Origin: Atlantibacter hermannii
GTDB taxonomy: Bacteria; Pseudomonadota; Gammaproteobacteria; Enterobacterales; Enterobacteriaceae
Direction of reading: 5' to 3'
Assembly (NCBI RefSeq): GCF_009907385.1
Contig: NZ_JAAATR010000010.1
Span: 1 to 64,000, forward strand
Length of the DNA: 64,000 nt
Shown here: piece after piece, positions 18,837-28,792 of the stretch
Layout: the number at the start of each line of letters is the position of its first letter
Numbering within the stretch: position 1 is the first letter of the stretch
Notes under the pieces: model-generated
Database searches by the model: none
Told to the model about the DNA's origin: nothing
Seen by the model: only the letters and a program-made list of their open reading frames with translations
Translations under genes and position numbers: made by a program

Positions 18837-18925
18837 AGGCCGTTAACAGGCATGGATGTTCCTGCCATACCATTCACAACATTAAGTTCGAGATTTACCC
18901 CGAGTTTAAGAACCCACCATTATGA
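18833..18925 (+). CDS. 30-codon frame linked by ATGA overlaps to the rhoL remnant and rho
   Basis: A frame of 30 codons starts [20 protein letters not shown] and ends in FKNPPL. Its ATG overlaps the stop of the rhoL-like frame (ATGA at 18833-18836), and its stop overlaps the rho ATG (ATGA at 18922-18925). No good ribosome site precedes it, and no known family is recognised. It could be chance, or a translated upstream frame affecting rho autoregulation, since Rho terminates its own leader transcript in E. coli. Function unknown. Confidence 0.25.
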   Translation: MKAVNRHGCSCHTIHNIKFEIYPEFKNPPL

Positions 18926-20181
18926 ATCTTACCGAATTAAAGAATACGCCGGTTTCTGAGCTGATTACTCTCGGCGAAAATATGGGGCTGGAAAACCTGG
19001 CCCGTATGCGCAAACAGGACATTATTTTTGCCATCCTGAAGCAACACGCAAAGAGTGGCGAAGATATCTTTGGCGACGGTGTGCTGGAGATATTGCAGGA
19101 CGGATTTGGTTTCCTCCGTTCCGCAGACAGCTCCTACCTTGCCGGTCCCGATGACATCTACGTTTCTCCCAGCCAAATCCGCCGTTTCAACCTCCGCACA
19201 GGGGATACTATCTCCGGTAAGATTCGTCCGCCGAAAGAAGGCGAGCGTTACTTTGCGCTGCTGAAAGTTAACGAAGTCAACTACGACAAACCTGAAAACG
19301 CCCGTAATAAAATCCTGTTTGAAAACCTTACCCCGTTGCACGCGAACTCCCGTTTGCGTATGGAACGCGGCAATGGTTCTACCGAGGATTTAACCGCGCG
19401 CGTACTGGACCTTGCATCGCCGATTGGCCGTGGCCAGCGTGGTCTGATCGTGGCACCGCCGAAAGCCGGTAAAACCATGCTGCTGCAGAATATCGCGCAG
19501 AGCATCGCTTACAACCATCCAGACTGTGTGCTGATGGTCTTGCTGATCGACGAACGTCCGGAAGAAGTGACCGAAATGCAGCGTCTGGTGAAAGGTGAAG
19601 TGGTTGCGTCGACCTTCGACGAACCGGCATCTCGCCACGTTCAGGTTGCGGAGATGGTTATCGAGAAGGCCAAGCGCCTGGTTGAACACAAGAAAGACGT
19701 GATCATTCTGCTCGACTCCATTACCCGTCTGGCGCGCGCCTACAACACCGTGGTGCCGGCTTCCGGTAAAGTGTTGACCGGTGGTGTGGACGCCAACGCC
19801 CTGCATCGTCCGAAGCGTTTCTTCGGTGCTGCGCGTAACGTGGAAGAGGGCGGTAGCCTGACGATCATCGCGACTGCGCTGATCGATACCGGTTCCAAAA
19901 TGGACGAAGTTATCTACGAAGAATTTAAAGGTACAGGCAACATGGAACTGCACCTGTCGCGTAAGATTGCTGAAAAACGCGTGTTCCCGGCGATTGATTA
20001 CAACCGCTCCGGTACCCGTAAAGAAGAACTGCTTACCACTCAGGAAGAGCTCCAGAAAATGTGGATCCTGCGTAAGATCATTCACCCGATGGGCGAAATC
20101 GACGCAATGGAATTCCTCATTAACAAGCTGGCCATGACGAAAACAAACGATGATTTCTTCGACATGATGAAGCGCTCATAA
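18922..20181 (+). CDS. rho: Transcription termination factor Rho
   Basis: A hexameric RNA-dependent ATPase/helicase that ends untranslated transcripts and silences foreign DNA. Its 419 residues are the E. coli length. It has an N-terminal helical domain, a cold-shock-like primary RNA-binding domain (about 50-125, with [13 protein letters not shown]), Walker A PPKAGKT near residues 178-184, Walker [17 protein letters not shown] near 257-272, then the Q and R loops ([10 protein letters not shown] near 285). Expression is autoregulated in the leader, which here carries two small frames. The gene ends before a strong terminator. Confidence 0.98.
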   Translation: MNLTELKNTPVSELITLGENMGLENLARMRKQDIIFAILKQHAKSGEDIFGDGVLEILQDGFGFLRSADSSYLAGPDDIYVSPSQIRRFNLRTGDTISGKIRPPKEGERYFALLKVNEVNYDKPENARNKILFENLTPLHANSRLRMERGNGSTEDLTARVLDLASPIGRGQRGLIVAPPKAGKTMLLQNIAQSIAYNHPDCVLMVLLIDERPEEVTEMQRLVKGEVVASTFDEPASRHVQVAEMVIEKAKRLVEHKKDVIILLDSITRLARAYNTVVPASGKVLTGGVDANALHRPKRFFGAARNVEEGGSLTIIATALIDTGSKMDEVIYEEFKGTGNMELHLSRKIAEKRVFPAIDYNRSGTRKEELLTTQEELQKMWILRKIIHPMGEIDAMEFLINKLAMTKTNDDFFDMMKRS

Positions 20182-20198
20182 GTTGTAAAAACTCGGGG

Positions 20199-20225
20199 AA
20201 CGCCACGCTTTGTCGTGGCGTTTTT
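20199..20225 (+). terminator. Terminator after rho
   Basis: AACGCCACG and CGTGGCGTT form a 9-bp stem with a six-base loop, followed by T residues. It lies 17 bases after the rho stop and separates rho from the ECA cluster. Confidence 0.88.
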
Positions 20226-20303
20226 CATTATAGTTTCTGGGATACGGAATTTTCCTCTTGATGCAGGGTTTTTTACCTGCCAAGGTCGCGTGACTTCTGT
20301 GAG

Positions 20304-20332
20304 TTGGCTATCTTTATCTTGCTGAATAATAA
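20304..20332 (+). promoter_or_regulatory. Putative promoter of the ECA cluster
   Basis: TTGGCT (20304-20309) and TAATAA (20327-20332) are 17 bases apart, about 100 bases before wecA. This is the only convincing sigma-70-like pair I see in the 248-base rho-wecA gap. Proposed by pattern only. Confidence 0.4.
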
Positions 20333-20429
20333 ATAGTCCCTTTCAAGGATGACGCATAACCGCCCTTCTGAAGCAATGACTTCGCGGTTATACTTCCAAC
20401 GGACTTATCTTTTGCAGAGAGCGCACACT

Positions 20430-21533
20430 GTGAATTTAATTACCTCGGGTGCCGAGTTAATCGGTATCTTTTTATTCACAACCATTTTTCTTTTTTTCGC
20501 CCGCAAGGCGGCTAAAAAAATTGGATTGGTGGATAAGCCCAATTTCCGCAAGCGTCACCAGGGACTCATCCCCTTAGTGGGCGGGATCTCTGTCTTTGCA
20601 GGCATCTGCTTTACTTTTGCAATCGCTGACTACTATATCCCCCACGCCGCGCTGTATCTGTCGTGCGCTGGCGTTCTGGTGCTGGTGGGCGCGCTGGACG
20701 ATCGTTTTGATATCAGTGTAAAAATTCGTGCGCTGATTCAGGCCATTATCGCTGTCGTCATGATGTGGTTCGGCGGGCTGTATATGAGCAGCCTGGGCTA
20801 TATTTTCGGCTCCTGGGAAATGGTGCTCGGTCCGTTCGGTTATTTCCTTACGCTCTTTGCGGTCTGGGCTGCCATAAACGCCTTCAATATGGTTGATGGC
20901 ATCGACGGCCTGCTCGGCGGGCTTTCTTGCGTGTCGTTTGCCGCTATGGGGCTGATTTTGTGGTTCGACGGGCAACTGAGCCTCGCGATGTGGTGTTTCG
21001 CCATGATCGCCGCCATTCTTCCTTATATTTTGTTGAATCTGGGCGTACTGGGTCGCCGTTATAAAGTTTTCATGGGCGATGCGGGCAGTACGCTCATTGG
21101 CTTTACCGTCATCTGGATCCTGCTGGAAACCACTCAGGGTGTGACCCATCCGATTAGCCCGGTTACGGCACTATGGATTATCGCCATCCCGTTAATGGAT
21201 ATGGTCGCGATCATGTATCGCCGTTTACGCCGCGGCATGAGCCCTTTCTCGCCTGACCGCCAGCATATTCATCATTTGATCATGCGCGCTGGTTTTACTT
21301 CCCGACAGGCTTTTGTGCTGATTACGCTTGCTGCTGCATTGCTGGCGGGCATTGGTGTCGCGTCTGAATACGCGCATTTTATTCCTGAGTGGGTAATGTT
21401 GGCATTGTTTTTGCTGGCATTTTTCCTCTACGGGTACTGCATTAAACGGGCGTGGAAAGTCGCACGTCTGATTAAACGCATCAAGCGCCGCATGCGTAGA
21501 AATAATGACAATAACCCGACATTAACCAAATGA
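20430..21533 (+). CDS. wecA: WecA, undecaprenyl-phosphate GlcNAc-1-phosphate transferase
   Basis: WecA transfers GlcNAc-1-P from UDP-GlcNAc to undecaprenyl phosphate, making lipid I of ECA; in many strains it also starts O-antigen synthesis. It is a polytopic inner-membrane protein with about 11 helices. From GTG 20430 it has 367 residues, identical in length to E. coli WecA. Motifs are the Mg-binding DDRFD near residue 90, NAFNMVDGIDGL near 152, and the cytoplasmic HHLIMRAG near 280. A longer frame to 20349 is open, but the family start supports GTG 20430. The basic C-terminal tail is RLIKRIKRRMRRNN. Confidence 0.96.
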   Translation: MNLITSGAELIGIFLFTTIFLFFARKAAKKIGLVDKPNFRKRHQGLIPLVGGISVFAGICFTFAIADYYIPHAALYLSCAGVLVLVGALDDRFDISVKIRALIQAIIAVVMMWFGGLYMSSLGYIFGSWEMVLGPFGYFLTLFAVWAAINAFNMVDGIDGLLGGLSCVSFAAMGLILWFDGQLSLAMWCFAMIAAILPYILLNLGVLGRRYKVFMGDAGSTLIGFTVIWILLETTQGVTHPISPVTALWIIAIPLMDMVAIMYRRLRRGMSPFSPDRQHIHHLIMRAGFTSRQAFVLITLAAALLAGIGVASEYAHFIPEWVMLALFLLAFFLYGYCIKRAWKVARLIKRIKRRMRRNNDNNPTLTK

Positions 21534-21546
21534 AGCTGGGGAAGTG

Positions 21547-22593
21547 ATGAAAGAGCAATTGCCAGGCACGCAACAGGGGATGGTTGAAAATGAACTGGAC
21601 GTGCGCGGTCTGTTCCGCACGTTCTGGGCGGGAAAAATCTGGATCGTTGGGTTTGCCGCGCTGTTTATCATCGGCGCGCTGGTGTACACCATTTTCGCGC
21701 GCCAGGAGTGGAGCGCGACGGCAATCACCGATCGGCCCACCGTAAATATGTTGGGTAGCTACTACTCGCAGCAACAGTTTCTGCGTAACCTGGATGCGAA
21801 AGTGAATCCTAACGGGGTCGAGCAGCCTTCGGTTATGGATGATGCATATAAAGAATTCATCATGCAGCTTGCTGCCTGGGATACCCGCCGTGATTTCTGG
21901 CTGCAGACTGATTATTACCAGCAGCGTAAAGCCGGAAACAGCAAAGTTGATGCGGCGTTGTTGGATGAACTGATCGGCAATATTCAGTTCACGCCGGGCG
22001 ATTTCACCCGCAATCTGAATGACAGCGTTAAGCTGATCGCTGAAACCGCGCCGGATGCCAATAACCTGCTGCGCCAGTACGTGGCGTTTGCCAGCGAACG
22101 TGCTGCCAGCCATTTAAATGACGAACTGAAAGGCGCCTGGGCTGCGCGTACTATCCAGATGAAGGCACAAGTTAAGCGTCAGGAAGCCGTAGCCAAAGCT
22201 ATCTATACCCGCAAAGTGCAAAGCGTGCAGGAAGCGTTAAAAATCGCTCAGCAGCATAATATTTCTACCAGCGAAACCCAGGTGCCTGCAGAGGAACTAC
22301 CGGATTCTGAGTTATTTATGCTGGGCCGCCCAAAACTGCAGGCGCGCCTTGAAAATCTTCAGGCGGTCGGGCCTTCCTTTGATATCAGCTACGATCAAAA
22401 CAGGGCGATGCTTACAACGCTTAATGTTGGCCCCTCGCTCGATCCCCGTTTTCAAACCTATCGGTATCTGAGAACGCCTGAAGAACCGGTGAAGCGCGAC
22501 AGTCCGCGCAGAGCATTCCTGATGATTATGTGGGGCGCAGTGGGTGCACTCATTGGCGCAGGCGTTGCCCTGGCCCGTCGTCGTCCGGCATAA
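21547..22593 (+). CDS. wzzE: WzzE, ECA chain-length regulator
   Basis: An inner-membrane polysaccharide co-polymerase that sets the modal length of ECA polymers made by WzyE. From ATG 21547 it has 348 residues, as in E. coli. It has transmembrane segments at about 33-55 (KIWIVGFAALFIIGALVYT) and about 322-343 (AFLMIMWGAVGALIGAG), flanking a large periplasmic helical domain, with the Pro-rich PEEPVKRDSPRR motif before the second helix. A GTG one codon upstream is also possible, but ATG is better spaced from GGGGAAG. Confidence 0.95.
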   Translation: MKEQLPGTQQGMVENELDVRGLFRTFWAGKIWIVGFAALFIIGALVYTIFARQEWSATAITDRPTVNMLGSYYSQQQFLRNLDAKVNPNGVEQPSVMDDAYKEFIMQLAAWDTRRDFWLQTDYYQQRKAGNSKVDAALLDELIGNIQFTPGDFTRNLNDSVKLIAETAPDANNLLRQYVAFASERAASHLNDELKGAWAARTIQMKAQVKRQEAVAKAIYTRKVQSVQEALKIAQQHNISTSETQVPAEELPDSELFMLGRPKLQARLENLQAVGPSFDISYDQNRAMLTTLNVGPSLDPRFQTYRYLRTPEEPVKRDSPRRAFLMIMWGAVGALIGAGVALARRRPA

Positions 22594-22605
22594 GCATTTT
22601 GTAAT

Positions 22606-22625
22606 GCGCGCAGAGTGCTGCGCGC
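22606..22625 (+). repeat. GC-rich hairpin between wzzE and wecB
   Basis: GCGCGCAG-AGTG-CTGCGCGC is a perfect 8-bp stem with a four-base loop, 12 bases after the wzzE stop. There is no T run. Inside an operon, it may slow the ribosome or stabilise the upstream mRNA (inference). Confidence 0.6.
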
Positions 22626-22648
22626 GGATTTAATGGAAGAGAAGCGTT

Positions 22649-23779
22649 GTGAAAGTATTAACCGTTTTTGGCACGCGTCCGGAAGCCATCAAGATGGCGC
22701 CTCTGGTACATGCGCTGGCAAAAGACCCGTATTTCGATGCCAGGGTCTGTGTAACCGCACAGCACCGGGAGATGCTGGATCAGGTACTGCATTTGTTTTC
22801 AATCGTACCGGATTACGATCTCAACATTATGAAACCGGGGCAGGGATTAACGGAAATAACCTGTCGGATACTGGAGGGATTAAAACCGGTTCTCGAAGAT
22901 TTTGAACCCGATGTGGTGCTGGTCCATGGGGATACCACCACCACCGTGGCGACCAGCCTGGCGGCGTTTTATCAACGTATTCCGGTTGGGCACGTTGAAG
23001 CGGGATTACGTACCGGGGATCTCTGGTCACCCTGGCCTGAAGAGGCGAACCGCACGTTAACAGGCCATCTGGCGTCGTATCACTTCGCGCCAACCGAAAA
23101 CTCGCGTGCCAATCTGCTGCGCGAAAACGTGGCGGATAAACGTATTTTCGTCACCGGCAACACGGTGATCGATGCCCTGATTTCGGTGCGAGACTCTATC
23201 CTTGCGGATGCGTCTCGCCAGCGCGAACTGGCGTCCCGCTATCCCTTTTTGCGTGACGATAAGAAATTGATCCTGGTGACGGGCCACCGCCGTGAAAGTT
23301 TCGGTCAGGGATTTGAGCACATCTGCGAGGCGTTAGTGGAGATCGCCCGTCAGAATCAGGATGTACAGATTGTCTATCCGGTGCATCTGAATCCCAATGT
23401 TAGCGAGCCGGTGAACCGTATTCTTGGACAGGTAGACAACGTGACGTTGATCGAACCGCAGGATTATTTGCCGTTTGTCTGGTTAATGGATCGTGCCTGG
23501 CTAATCCTGACGGATTCAGGCGGTATTCAGGAAGAAGCTCCCTCGCTGGGTAAACCCGTCTTAGTTATGCGAGAAACCACTGAACGCCCGGAAGCCATTA
23601 AAGCAGGCACGGTACGTCTGGTGGGTACGGACAGCACGCGTATTGTTGCGGAAGTGTCTCGCCTTCTGCATGACGAGAGGGAATACCAAATTATGAGCAA
23701 GGCCCATAACCCCTATGGCGATGGAAAAGCCTGTGCTCGCATTTTGCATGCATTAAAAAATAATCGGATAACACTATGA
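22649..23779 (+). CDS. wecB: WecB, UDP-GlcNAc 2-epimerase (non-hydrolysing)
   Basis: WecB interconverts UDP-GlcNAc and UDP-ManNAc in the cytosol, giving the precursor of the second ECA sugar. Its 376 residues equal E. coli. It has two Rossmann-like halves of GT-B type. Catalytic residues seen are Asp95 in LVHGD, Glu117 in [11 protein letters not shown], Glu131 in WPEEANR, and the His of VTGHRRES near 213. The start is GTG with GAAG before it. It overlaps wecC in an ATGA junction. Confidence 0.97.
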   Translation: MKVLTVFGTRPEAIKMAPLVHALAKDPYFDARVCVTAQHREMLDQVLHLFSIVPDYDLNIMKPGQGLTEITCRILEGLKPVLEDFEPDVVLVHGDTTTTVATSLAAFYQRIPVGHVEAGLRTGDLWSPWPEEANRTLTGHLASYHFAPTENSRANLLRENVADKRIFVTGNTVIDALISVRDSILADASRQRELASRYPFLRDDKKLILVTGHRRESFGQGFEHICEALVEIARQNQDVQIVYPVHLNPNVSEPVNRILGQVDNVTLIEPQDYLPFVWLMDRAWLILTDSGGIQEEAPSLGKPVLVMRETTERPEAIKAGTVRLVGTDSTRIVAEVSRLLHDEREYQIMSKAHNPYGDGKACARILHALKNNRITL

Positions 23780-25038
23780 GTTTTTCAACTATTTCAGTAA
23801 TTGGGCTGGGATACATTGGTTTGCCAACCGCCGCTGCCTTTGCATCGCGTCAGAAGCACGTTGTGGGGGTCGACATTAACTCCCGTGCGGTTGACACCAT
23901 CAACCGGGGTGAAATTCATATTGTTGAACCGGAATTAGGCAGCGTAGTAAAAGCGGCGGTTGAGGGCGGCTTTTTACGCGCGACCACCCAGCCCGAGGAA
24001 GCGGACGCCTTTCTGATTGCCGTGCCAACGCCGTTTAAAGGCGAGCATGAGCCAGACATGAAATACGTGCAGGCTGCGGCGGAATCTATCGCCCCCGTGC
24101 TGCGTAAAGGCAACCTGGTGATCCTGGAGTCTACCTCGCCCGTTGGCGCTACCGAGCAAATGGCGCAGTGGCTGGCGGCGTTACGCCCTGATCTCACCTT
24201 TCCTCAACAGGCTGGCGATGATGCGGATATCAACATCGCTTATTGTCCGGAACGCGTCCTGCCCGGCCAGGTGATGGTGGAATTGATTAAGAACGACCGC
24301 GTCGTCGGCGGGATGACGGCAGTCTGCTCCGCGCGCGCCAGTGAACTGTATTACATCTTCCTGGAAGGGGAGTGTGTGGTGACGAACGCCCGCACCGCTG
24401 AAATGTGCAAACTGACCGAAAACAGCTTCCGCGATGTGAACATCGCTTTCGCCAATGAGCTGTCGCTGATTTGCGCCGATCAGGAGATTAACGTGTGGGA
24501 GCTGATTCGCCTGGCGAACCGCCACCCGCGCGTCAATATTTTGCAGCCCGGCCCTGGCGTTGGCGGGCACTGTATTGCGGTCGATCCATGGTTTATTGTG
24601 GCGCAGAATCCGCAGCAGGCACGCCTTATCCGCACTGCCCGTGAAGTCAATGATTACAAACCCCATTGGGTGCTTGAGCGTGTTAAAGCGACCGTGGCCG
24701 ATTGCCTGACAGCCAGCGGCAAGCGCGCCAGCGAGCTTAAAATCGCCTGCTTCGGGCTGGCGTTTAAACCCAATATTGATGATTTGCGCGAAAGCCCGGC
24801 CATGGAGATTGCCCAGCAAATCGCCCAGTGGAACAGTGGCGAAACGCTGGTGGTCGAACCCAATATTCACCAGTTGCCGGCAAGCCTTGCGCCGCACTGT
24901 AAGCTGATCGACCTTGACGAGGCGCTGGCGCAGGCCGACGTTTTGGTGATGCTGGTCGATCATGCGCCGTTTAAAGCGATCGAAGCCAGTAACGTTCAGC
25001 AAACGTGGATCGTCGATACCAAAGGGGTATGGCGATGA
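23776..25038 (+). CDS. wecC: WecC, UDP-ManNAc 6-dehydrogenase
   Basis: WecC oxidises UDP-ManNAc twice with NAD+ to UDP-ManNAcA, the donor for the second ECA sugar. It has 420 residues. The Rossmann motif [12 protein letters not shown] is at 8-19; the catalytic Cys lies in [11 protein letters not shown] near residue 260; [18 protein letters not shown] near 330 is the UDP-sugar dehydrogenase signature. It overlaps wecB and rffG by four bases each, so translation is coupled. Confidence 0.97.
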   Translation: MSFSTISVIGLGYIGLPTAAAFASRQKHVVGVDINSRAVDTINRGEIHIVEPELGSVVKAAVEGGFLRATTQPEEADAFLIAVPTPFKGEHEPDMKYVQAAAESIAPVLRKGNLVILESTSPVGATEQMAQWLAALRPDLTFPQQAGDDADINIAYCPERVLPGQVMVELIKNDRVVGGMTAVCSARASELYYIFLEGECVVTNARTAEMCKLTENSFRDVNIAFANELSLICADQEINVWELIRLANRHPRVNILQPGPGVGGHCIAVDPWFIVAQNPQQARLIRTAREVNDYKPHWVLERVKATVADCLTASGKRASELKIACFGLAFKPNIDDLRESPAMEIAQQIAQWNSGETLVVEPNIHQLPASLAPHCKLIDLDEALAQADVLVMLVDHAPFKAIEASNVQQTWIVDTKGVWR

Positions 25039-26102
25039 AACGCATTCTGGTTACCGGCGGCGCGGGATTTATTGGCTCCGCCGTCGTCAGGCATATCATT
25101 AACGAAACCGCCGATAGCGTGGTTGTCGTGGATAAACTGACCTATGCCGGCAACCTTGCTTCGCTTGCGCCGGTTGCCGATAACCCGCGTTTCGCGTTTG
25201 AAAAAGTCGATATCGTCGACAGAGCTGAACTTGATCGGGTATTCACGACCTGGCGGCCAGATATCGTTATGCACCTGGCGGCGGAAAGCCATGTCGATCG
25301 CTCTATTGACGGGCCAGCGGCCTTTATCGAAACGAATATTATGGGAACGTATACGCTGCTTGAGGCCGCTCGCGCCTGGTGGAGTTCACTGGATGCGTCA
25401 GGCAAAGCGCGCTTTCGTTTCCATCATATTTCGACAGATGAGGTGTACGGCGATCTTCACAGCAGCGAAGACTTTTTTACCGAGACGACGGCCTATGCGC
25501 CCAGTAGCCCTTATTCAGCGTCGAAAGCCGGTAGCGATCATCTGGTCCGCGCCTGGCATCGCACTTACGGCTTGCCCACTCTGGTGACAAATTGCTCAAA
25601 TAACTATGGCCCCTATCATTTCCCGGAAAAACTGATCCCGCTGATGATACTCAATGGATTGGCAGGTAAGCCGTTGCCGGTTTATGGCGACGGGCAGCAA
25701 ATCCGTGATTGGCTCTATGTAGAAGACCATGCTCGCGCGCTCTATCTGGCAGCTACCCAGGGGGCGATTGGCGAAACATGGAATATCGGCGGTCATAACG
25801 AACGTAAAAACATCGATGTCGTCACCACGATTTGCGATCTGCTTGAAGAGCTGGCTCCTCAAAAACCGCAAGGCGTCGTGCAATATCGGGATCTTATTAC
25901 CTGGGTGGCAGACCGCCCTGGCCACGATCTGCGTTATGCCATTGACGCCAGTAAAATCGAGCGTGAACTGGGCTGGCGTCCGCAGGAATCGTTTGAAAGC
26001 GGTATTCGTAAAACGGTGCTCTGGTATTTGCAAAATCGATCCTGGTGGCAACAAGTGCTGGACGGAAGTTATCAGGGCGAGCGTCTGGGTCTTCAGAGCT
26101 AA
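25035..26102 (+). CDS. rffG: RffG, dTDP-glucose 4,6-dehydratase of the ECA pathway
   Basis: RffG converts dTDP-glucose to dTDP-4-keto-6-deoxyglucose, the second step to dTDP-Fuc4NAc. It has 355 residues from ATG 25035, which overlaps the wecC stop (ATGA). This extended short-chain dehydrogenase shows [15 protein letters not shown] at the N terminus, SHVDRS near residue 84, [10 protein letters not shown] near 130 with catalytic Thr-Asp-Glu, and [11 protein letters not shown] near 165 (YxxxK). It is paralogous to RmlB of O-antigen clusters; position in the wec operon decides the name. Confidence 0.96.
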   Translation: MKRILVTGGAGFIGSAVVRHIINETADSVVVVDKLTYAGNLASLAPVADNPRFAFEKVDIVDRAELDRVFTTWRPDIVMHLAAESHVDRSIDGPAAFIETNIMGTYTLLEAARAWWSSLDASGKARFRFHHISTDEVYGDLHSSEDFFTETTAYAPSSPYSASKAGSDHLVRAWHRTYGLPTLVTNCSNNYGPYHFPEKLIPLMILNGLAGKPLPVYGDGQQIRDWLYVEDHARALYLAATQGAIGETWNIGGHNERKNIDVVTTICDLLEELAPQKPQGVVQYRDLITWVADRPGHDLRYAIDASKIERELGWRPQESFESGIRKTVLWYLQNRSWWQQVLDGSYQGERLGLQS

Positions 26103-26119
26103 TTATCAGGAGAGACGAT

Positions 26120-27001
26120 ATGAAGGGGATCATTCTGGCGGGTGGTTCAGGGACGCGCCTGCATCCCATCACGCGCGGCGTGTCGAAGCAGCTTCTGCCC
26201 ATCTATGACAAGCCAATGATTTACTACCCGCTCTCCGTGCTGATGCTGGCGGGGATTCGTGAGATTTTATTGATCACGACGCCGGAGGATTTAAGCAGCT
26301 ACCAGCGACTGCTGGGGGACGGTTCTGATTTTGGCGTCAGCCTTCACTATGCTGAGCAGCCAAGCCCCGACGGGCTCGCTCAGGCGTTTATTATTGGTGA
26401 GAAATTTCTCGACGGACAGCCTTCCTGCCTGGTATTAGGCGACAATATCTTTTTCGGGCAAGGGTTCAGCCCTAAATTACGTCAGGTCTCGGCCCGTACT
26501 GGCGGGGCAACGGTGTTTGGTTATCAGGTGATGGATCCTGAGCGCTTCGGCGTAGTCGAGTTTGATGACAACTTCCGTGCGCTCTCCATTGAGGAAAAGC
26601 CAAAAAACCCTAAATCTAACTGGGCAGTAACCGGCCTCTATTTTTATGATGAAAAAGTGGTCGAGTACGCAAAAAAGGTCAAACCTTCTGAGCGTGGCGA
26701 ACTGGAAATAACCTCTATTAATCAGATGTATCTTGAGCAAGGCACGCTCTCTGTCGAGCTGTTAGGCCGTGGGTTTGCCTGGCTGGATACGGGAACTCAT
26801 GACAGCCTGATCGAGGCCAGTACCTTCGTGCAAACTGTCGAGAAGCGTCAGGGGTTTAAGATTGCCTGCCTGGAAGAGATCGCCTGGCGCAACGGCTGGC
26901 TGGATGATGATGGCGTGAAGCGCGCCGCAGAACGTCTGACAAAAACGGGCTATGGCCGTTATTTACTGGAGCTGCTTCGTGCCCGTCCGCGCCAGTATTA
27001 A
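26120..27001 (+). CDS. rffH: RffH, glucose-1-phosphate thymidylyltransferase of the ECA pathway
   Basis: RffH joins dTTP and glucose-1-P to dTDP-glucose, opening the Fuc4NAc branch. From ATG 26120 (AGGAG upstream) it has 293 residues, like E. coli RffH. The nucleotidyltransferase signature [19 protein letters not shown] is at 6-24, and LGDNIFFG is near 108 with the metal-binding Asp; [19 protein letters not shown] follows. Its last 23 bases overlap the wecD start. The sequence is RmlA-like; context makes it RffH. Confidence 0.96.
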   Translation: MKGIILAGGSGTRLHPITRGVSKQLLPIYDKPMIYYPLSVLMLAGIREILLITTPEDLSSYQRLLGDGSDFGVSLHYAEQPSPDGLAQAFIIGEKFLDGQPSCLVLGDNIFFGQGFSPKLRQVSARTGGATVFGYQVMDPERFGVVEFDDNFRALSIEEKPKNPKSNWAVTGLYFYDEKVVEYAKKVKPSERGELEITSINQMYLEQGTLSVELLGRGFAWLDTGTHDSLIEASTFVQTVEKRQGFKIACLEEIAWRNGWLDDDGVKRAAERLTKTGYGRYLLELLRARPRQY

Positions 27002-27656
27002 TCCCCTGGAATGGGAAAGCCGATTCTTTGGCATCAATACTGCACTCCTCCGGCTGAGCGATGACGCACCGGTGCTGGATGCGACGCAGTTAACTGGCTG
27101 GTCCCGCTTGCAGGCGAAAGTGCCCGCGCAGCGTACAGACTGGTTGGATGCGCTGCAGCAGTTGCAGTTTCAGGTTGTAGAAGGCGAAGCCGATTTTGTA
27201 CTGGATGTTGGCGTCGGTCATACCGACCCCGGTCTTCAGCCTGCGAGGGGAGAAGATATTCCCGCTCTGCGCACGATGGCGGCCACGCTGTTTGCCAGGA
27301 GCCGTTTTCGCGCCCCCTGGTACGAGCCTGACGCCAGCGAGCGTTTTTACGCTCAGTGGGTAGAGAATGCCGTCAATAGCAGTTTCGATCACACTTGCCT
27401 GATACTGCGCGAGGATGACGGCGCTATCCGTGGGTTTGTCACGCTGCGCCAGCTCAACGCCAGCGAGACGCGTATCGGCTTGCTGGGCGGTTATGGCGCA
27501 GGGCGCATCCTGATGGATGCCGCGCGCCACTGGTGTGAAATTCGTCAATCAAACGTGTTGCGTGTGGCGACCCAAATGGGTAATCGCGCCGCCATTCGTC
27601 GTTATATTCAAAGCGGTGCTACCCTGGACAGCGCCGCGTACTGGCTATACAGGTGA
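26979..27656 (+). CDS. wecD: WecD, dTDP-fucosamine acetyltransferase
   Basis: This GNAT-family enzyme acetylates dTDP-4-amino-4,6-dideoxygalactose with acetyl-CoA to give dTDP-Fuc4NAc. The likely start is GTG 26979, inside the end of rffH, giving 225 residues (E. coli 224) and the family N terminus [17 protein letters not shown]. The acetyl-CoA binding region is around [19 protein letters not shown] (about 163-181), and [20 protein letters not shown] follows. This is one of the least conserved proteins in the cluster compared with E. coli as I recall it. It lies four bases before wecE. Confidence 0.92.
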   Translation: MPVRASINPLEWESRFFGINTALLRLSDDAPVLDATQLTGWSRLQAKVPAQRTDWLDALQQLQFQVVEGEADFVLDVGVGHTDPGLQPARGEDIPALRTMAATLFARSRFRAPWYEPDASERFYAQWVENAVNSSFDHTCLILREDDGAIRGFVTLRQLNASETRIGLLGGYGAGRILMDAARHWCEIRQSNVLRVATQMGNRAAIRRYIQSGATLDSAAYWLYR

Positions 27657-27660
27657 ACAG

Positions 27661-28791
27661 ATGATCCCATTTAATGCTCCGCCCGTGGTTGGAACGGAAA
27701 TTGACTATATGCAGTCTGCAATGGGCAGCGGAAAATTGTGTGGTGATGGCGGCTTTACCCGCCGTTGCCAGCAGTGGCTTGAGCAACGCTTCGGCAGCGT
27801 CAGAGTATTGCTTACGCCGTCCTGCACTGCATCGCTGGAAATGGCGGCACTGCTGTTGGATATTCAGCCCGGCGATGAAGTGATCATGCCGAGCTATACC
27901 TTCGTTTCTACCGCCAATGCCTTTGTGCTGCGTGGCGCGAATATCGTCTTTGTCGATGTGCGGCCCGATACCATGAACATCGACGAAACGCTGATTGAAG
28001 CGGCGATAACCGATAAAACCCGCGCGATCGTGCCGGTGCATTACGCGGGCGTCGCCTGTGAAATGGACGTCATTATGGCCATCGCGAAAAAGCATAACCT
28101 GTTCGTGGTGGAAGACGCGGCGCAGGGCGTGATGTCCACCTATAAAGGCCGGGCATTAGGGACCATTGGTCATATCGGCTGCTTTAGTTTCCATGAAACC
28201 AAGAACTACACGGCGGGCGGCGAAGGCGGCGCGACGCTGATTAACGATCCGCAGCTGATTGAGCGTGCGGAAATCATTCGCGAGAAAGGCACCAACCGCA
28301 GCCAGTTCTTCCGGGGCCAGGTTGATAAATATACCTGGCGGGATATCGGCTCGAGCTATTTGATGTCAGATCTCCAGGCTGCCTATTTGTGGGCGCAACT
28401 GGAGGCGGCGGATCGCATCAACCAGCAGCGCCTGGCGCTGTGGCAAACCTATTATGACGCCCTTGAGCCGCTGGCGCGCACAGGACGTATTGAGTTGCCC
28501 TCCATCCCGGATTTCTGTAGCCATAACGCGCATATGTTTTATATCAAACTGCGGGATATTGACGATCGCAGTAATCTGATCGCCTGGCTTAAAGAGGCGG
28601 AAATCCTGGCGGTATTCCATTACATCCCACTACACAGCTGCCCGGCAGGCGAGAAATTTGGCGAATTCTTTGGCGAGGACCGCTACACCACCCGCGAAAG
28701 CGAACGCCTGCTGCGGTTGCCGCTGTTCTACAATCTGGCGCCTTTCAACCAGCGTACGGTTATTAATTCGCTGCTAAGTTACTTCGCCTGA
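27661..28791 (+). CDS. wecE: WecE, dTDP-4-keto-6-deoxyglucose aminotransferase
   Basis: This PLP enzyme of the DegT/DnrJ/EryC1/StrS family adds the 4-amino group from glutamate to make dTDP-Fuc4N. From ATG 27661 it has 376 residues. The PLP lysine lies in SFHETKNYTAGGEGG near residue 181; EDAAQGVM near 158 contacts the cofactor. A longer frame to 27517 runs inside wecD and is not used. It is followed by wzxE after one base. Confidence 0.96.
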   Translation: MIPFNAPPVVGTEIDYMQSAMGSGKLCGDGGFTRRCQQWLEQRFGSVRVLLTPSCTASLEMAALLLDIQPGDEVIMPSYTFVSTANAFVLRGANIVFVDVRPDTMNIDETLIEAAITDKTRAIVPVHYAGVACEMDVIMAIAKKHNLFVVEDAAQGVMSTYKGRALGTIGHIGCFSFHETKNYTAGGEGGATLINDPQLIERAEIIREKGTNRSQFFRGQVDKYTWRDIGSSYLMSDLQAAYLWAQLEAADRINQQRLALWQTYYDALEPLARTGRIELPSIPDFCSHNAHMFYIKLRDIDDRSNLIAWLKEAEILAVFHYIPLHSCPAGEKFGEFFGEDRYTTRESERLLRLPLFYNLAPFNQRTVINSLLSYFA

Positions 28792-28792
28792 T

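Noticed and set aside
20349-20429. 27-residue N-terminal extension of WecA
   Set aside because: The E. coli-length protein starts at GTG 20430; the extension is hydrophilic and unlike the family.
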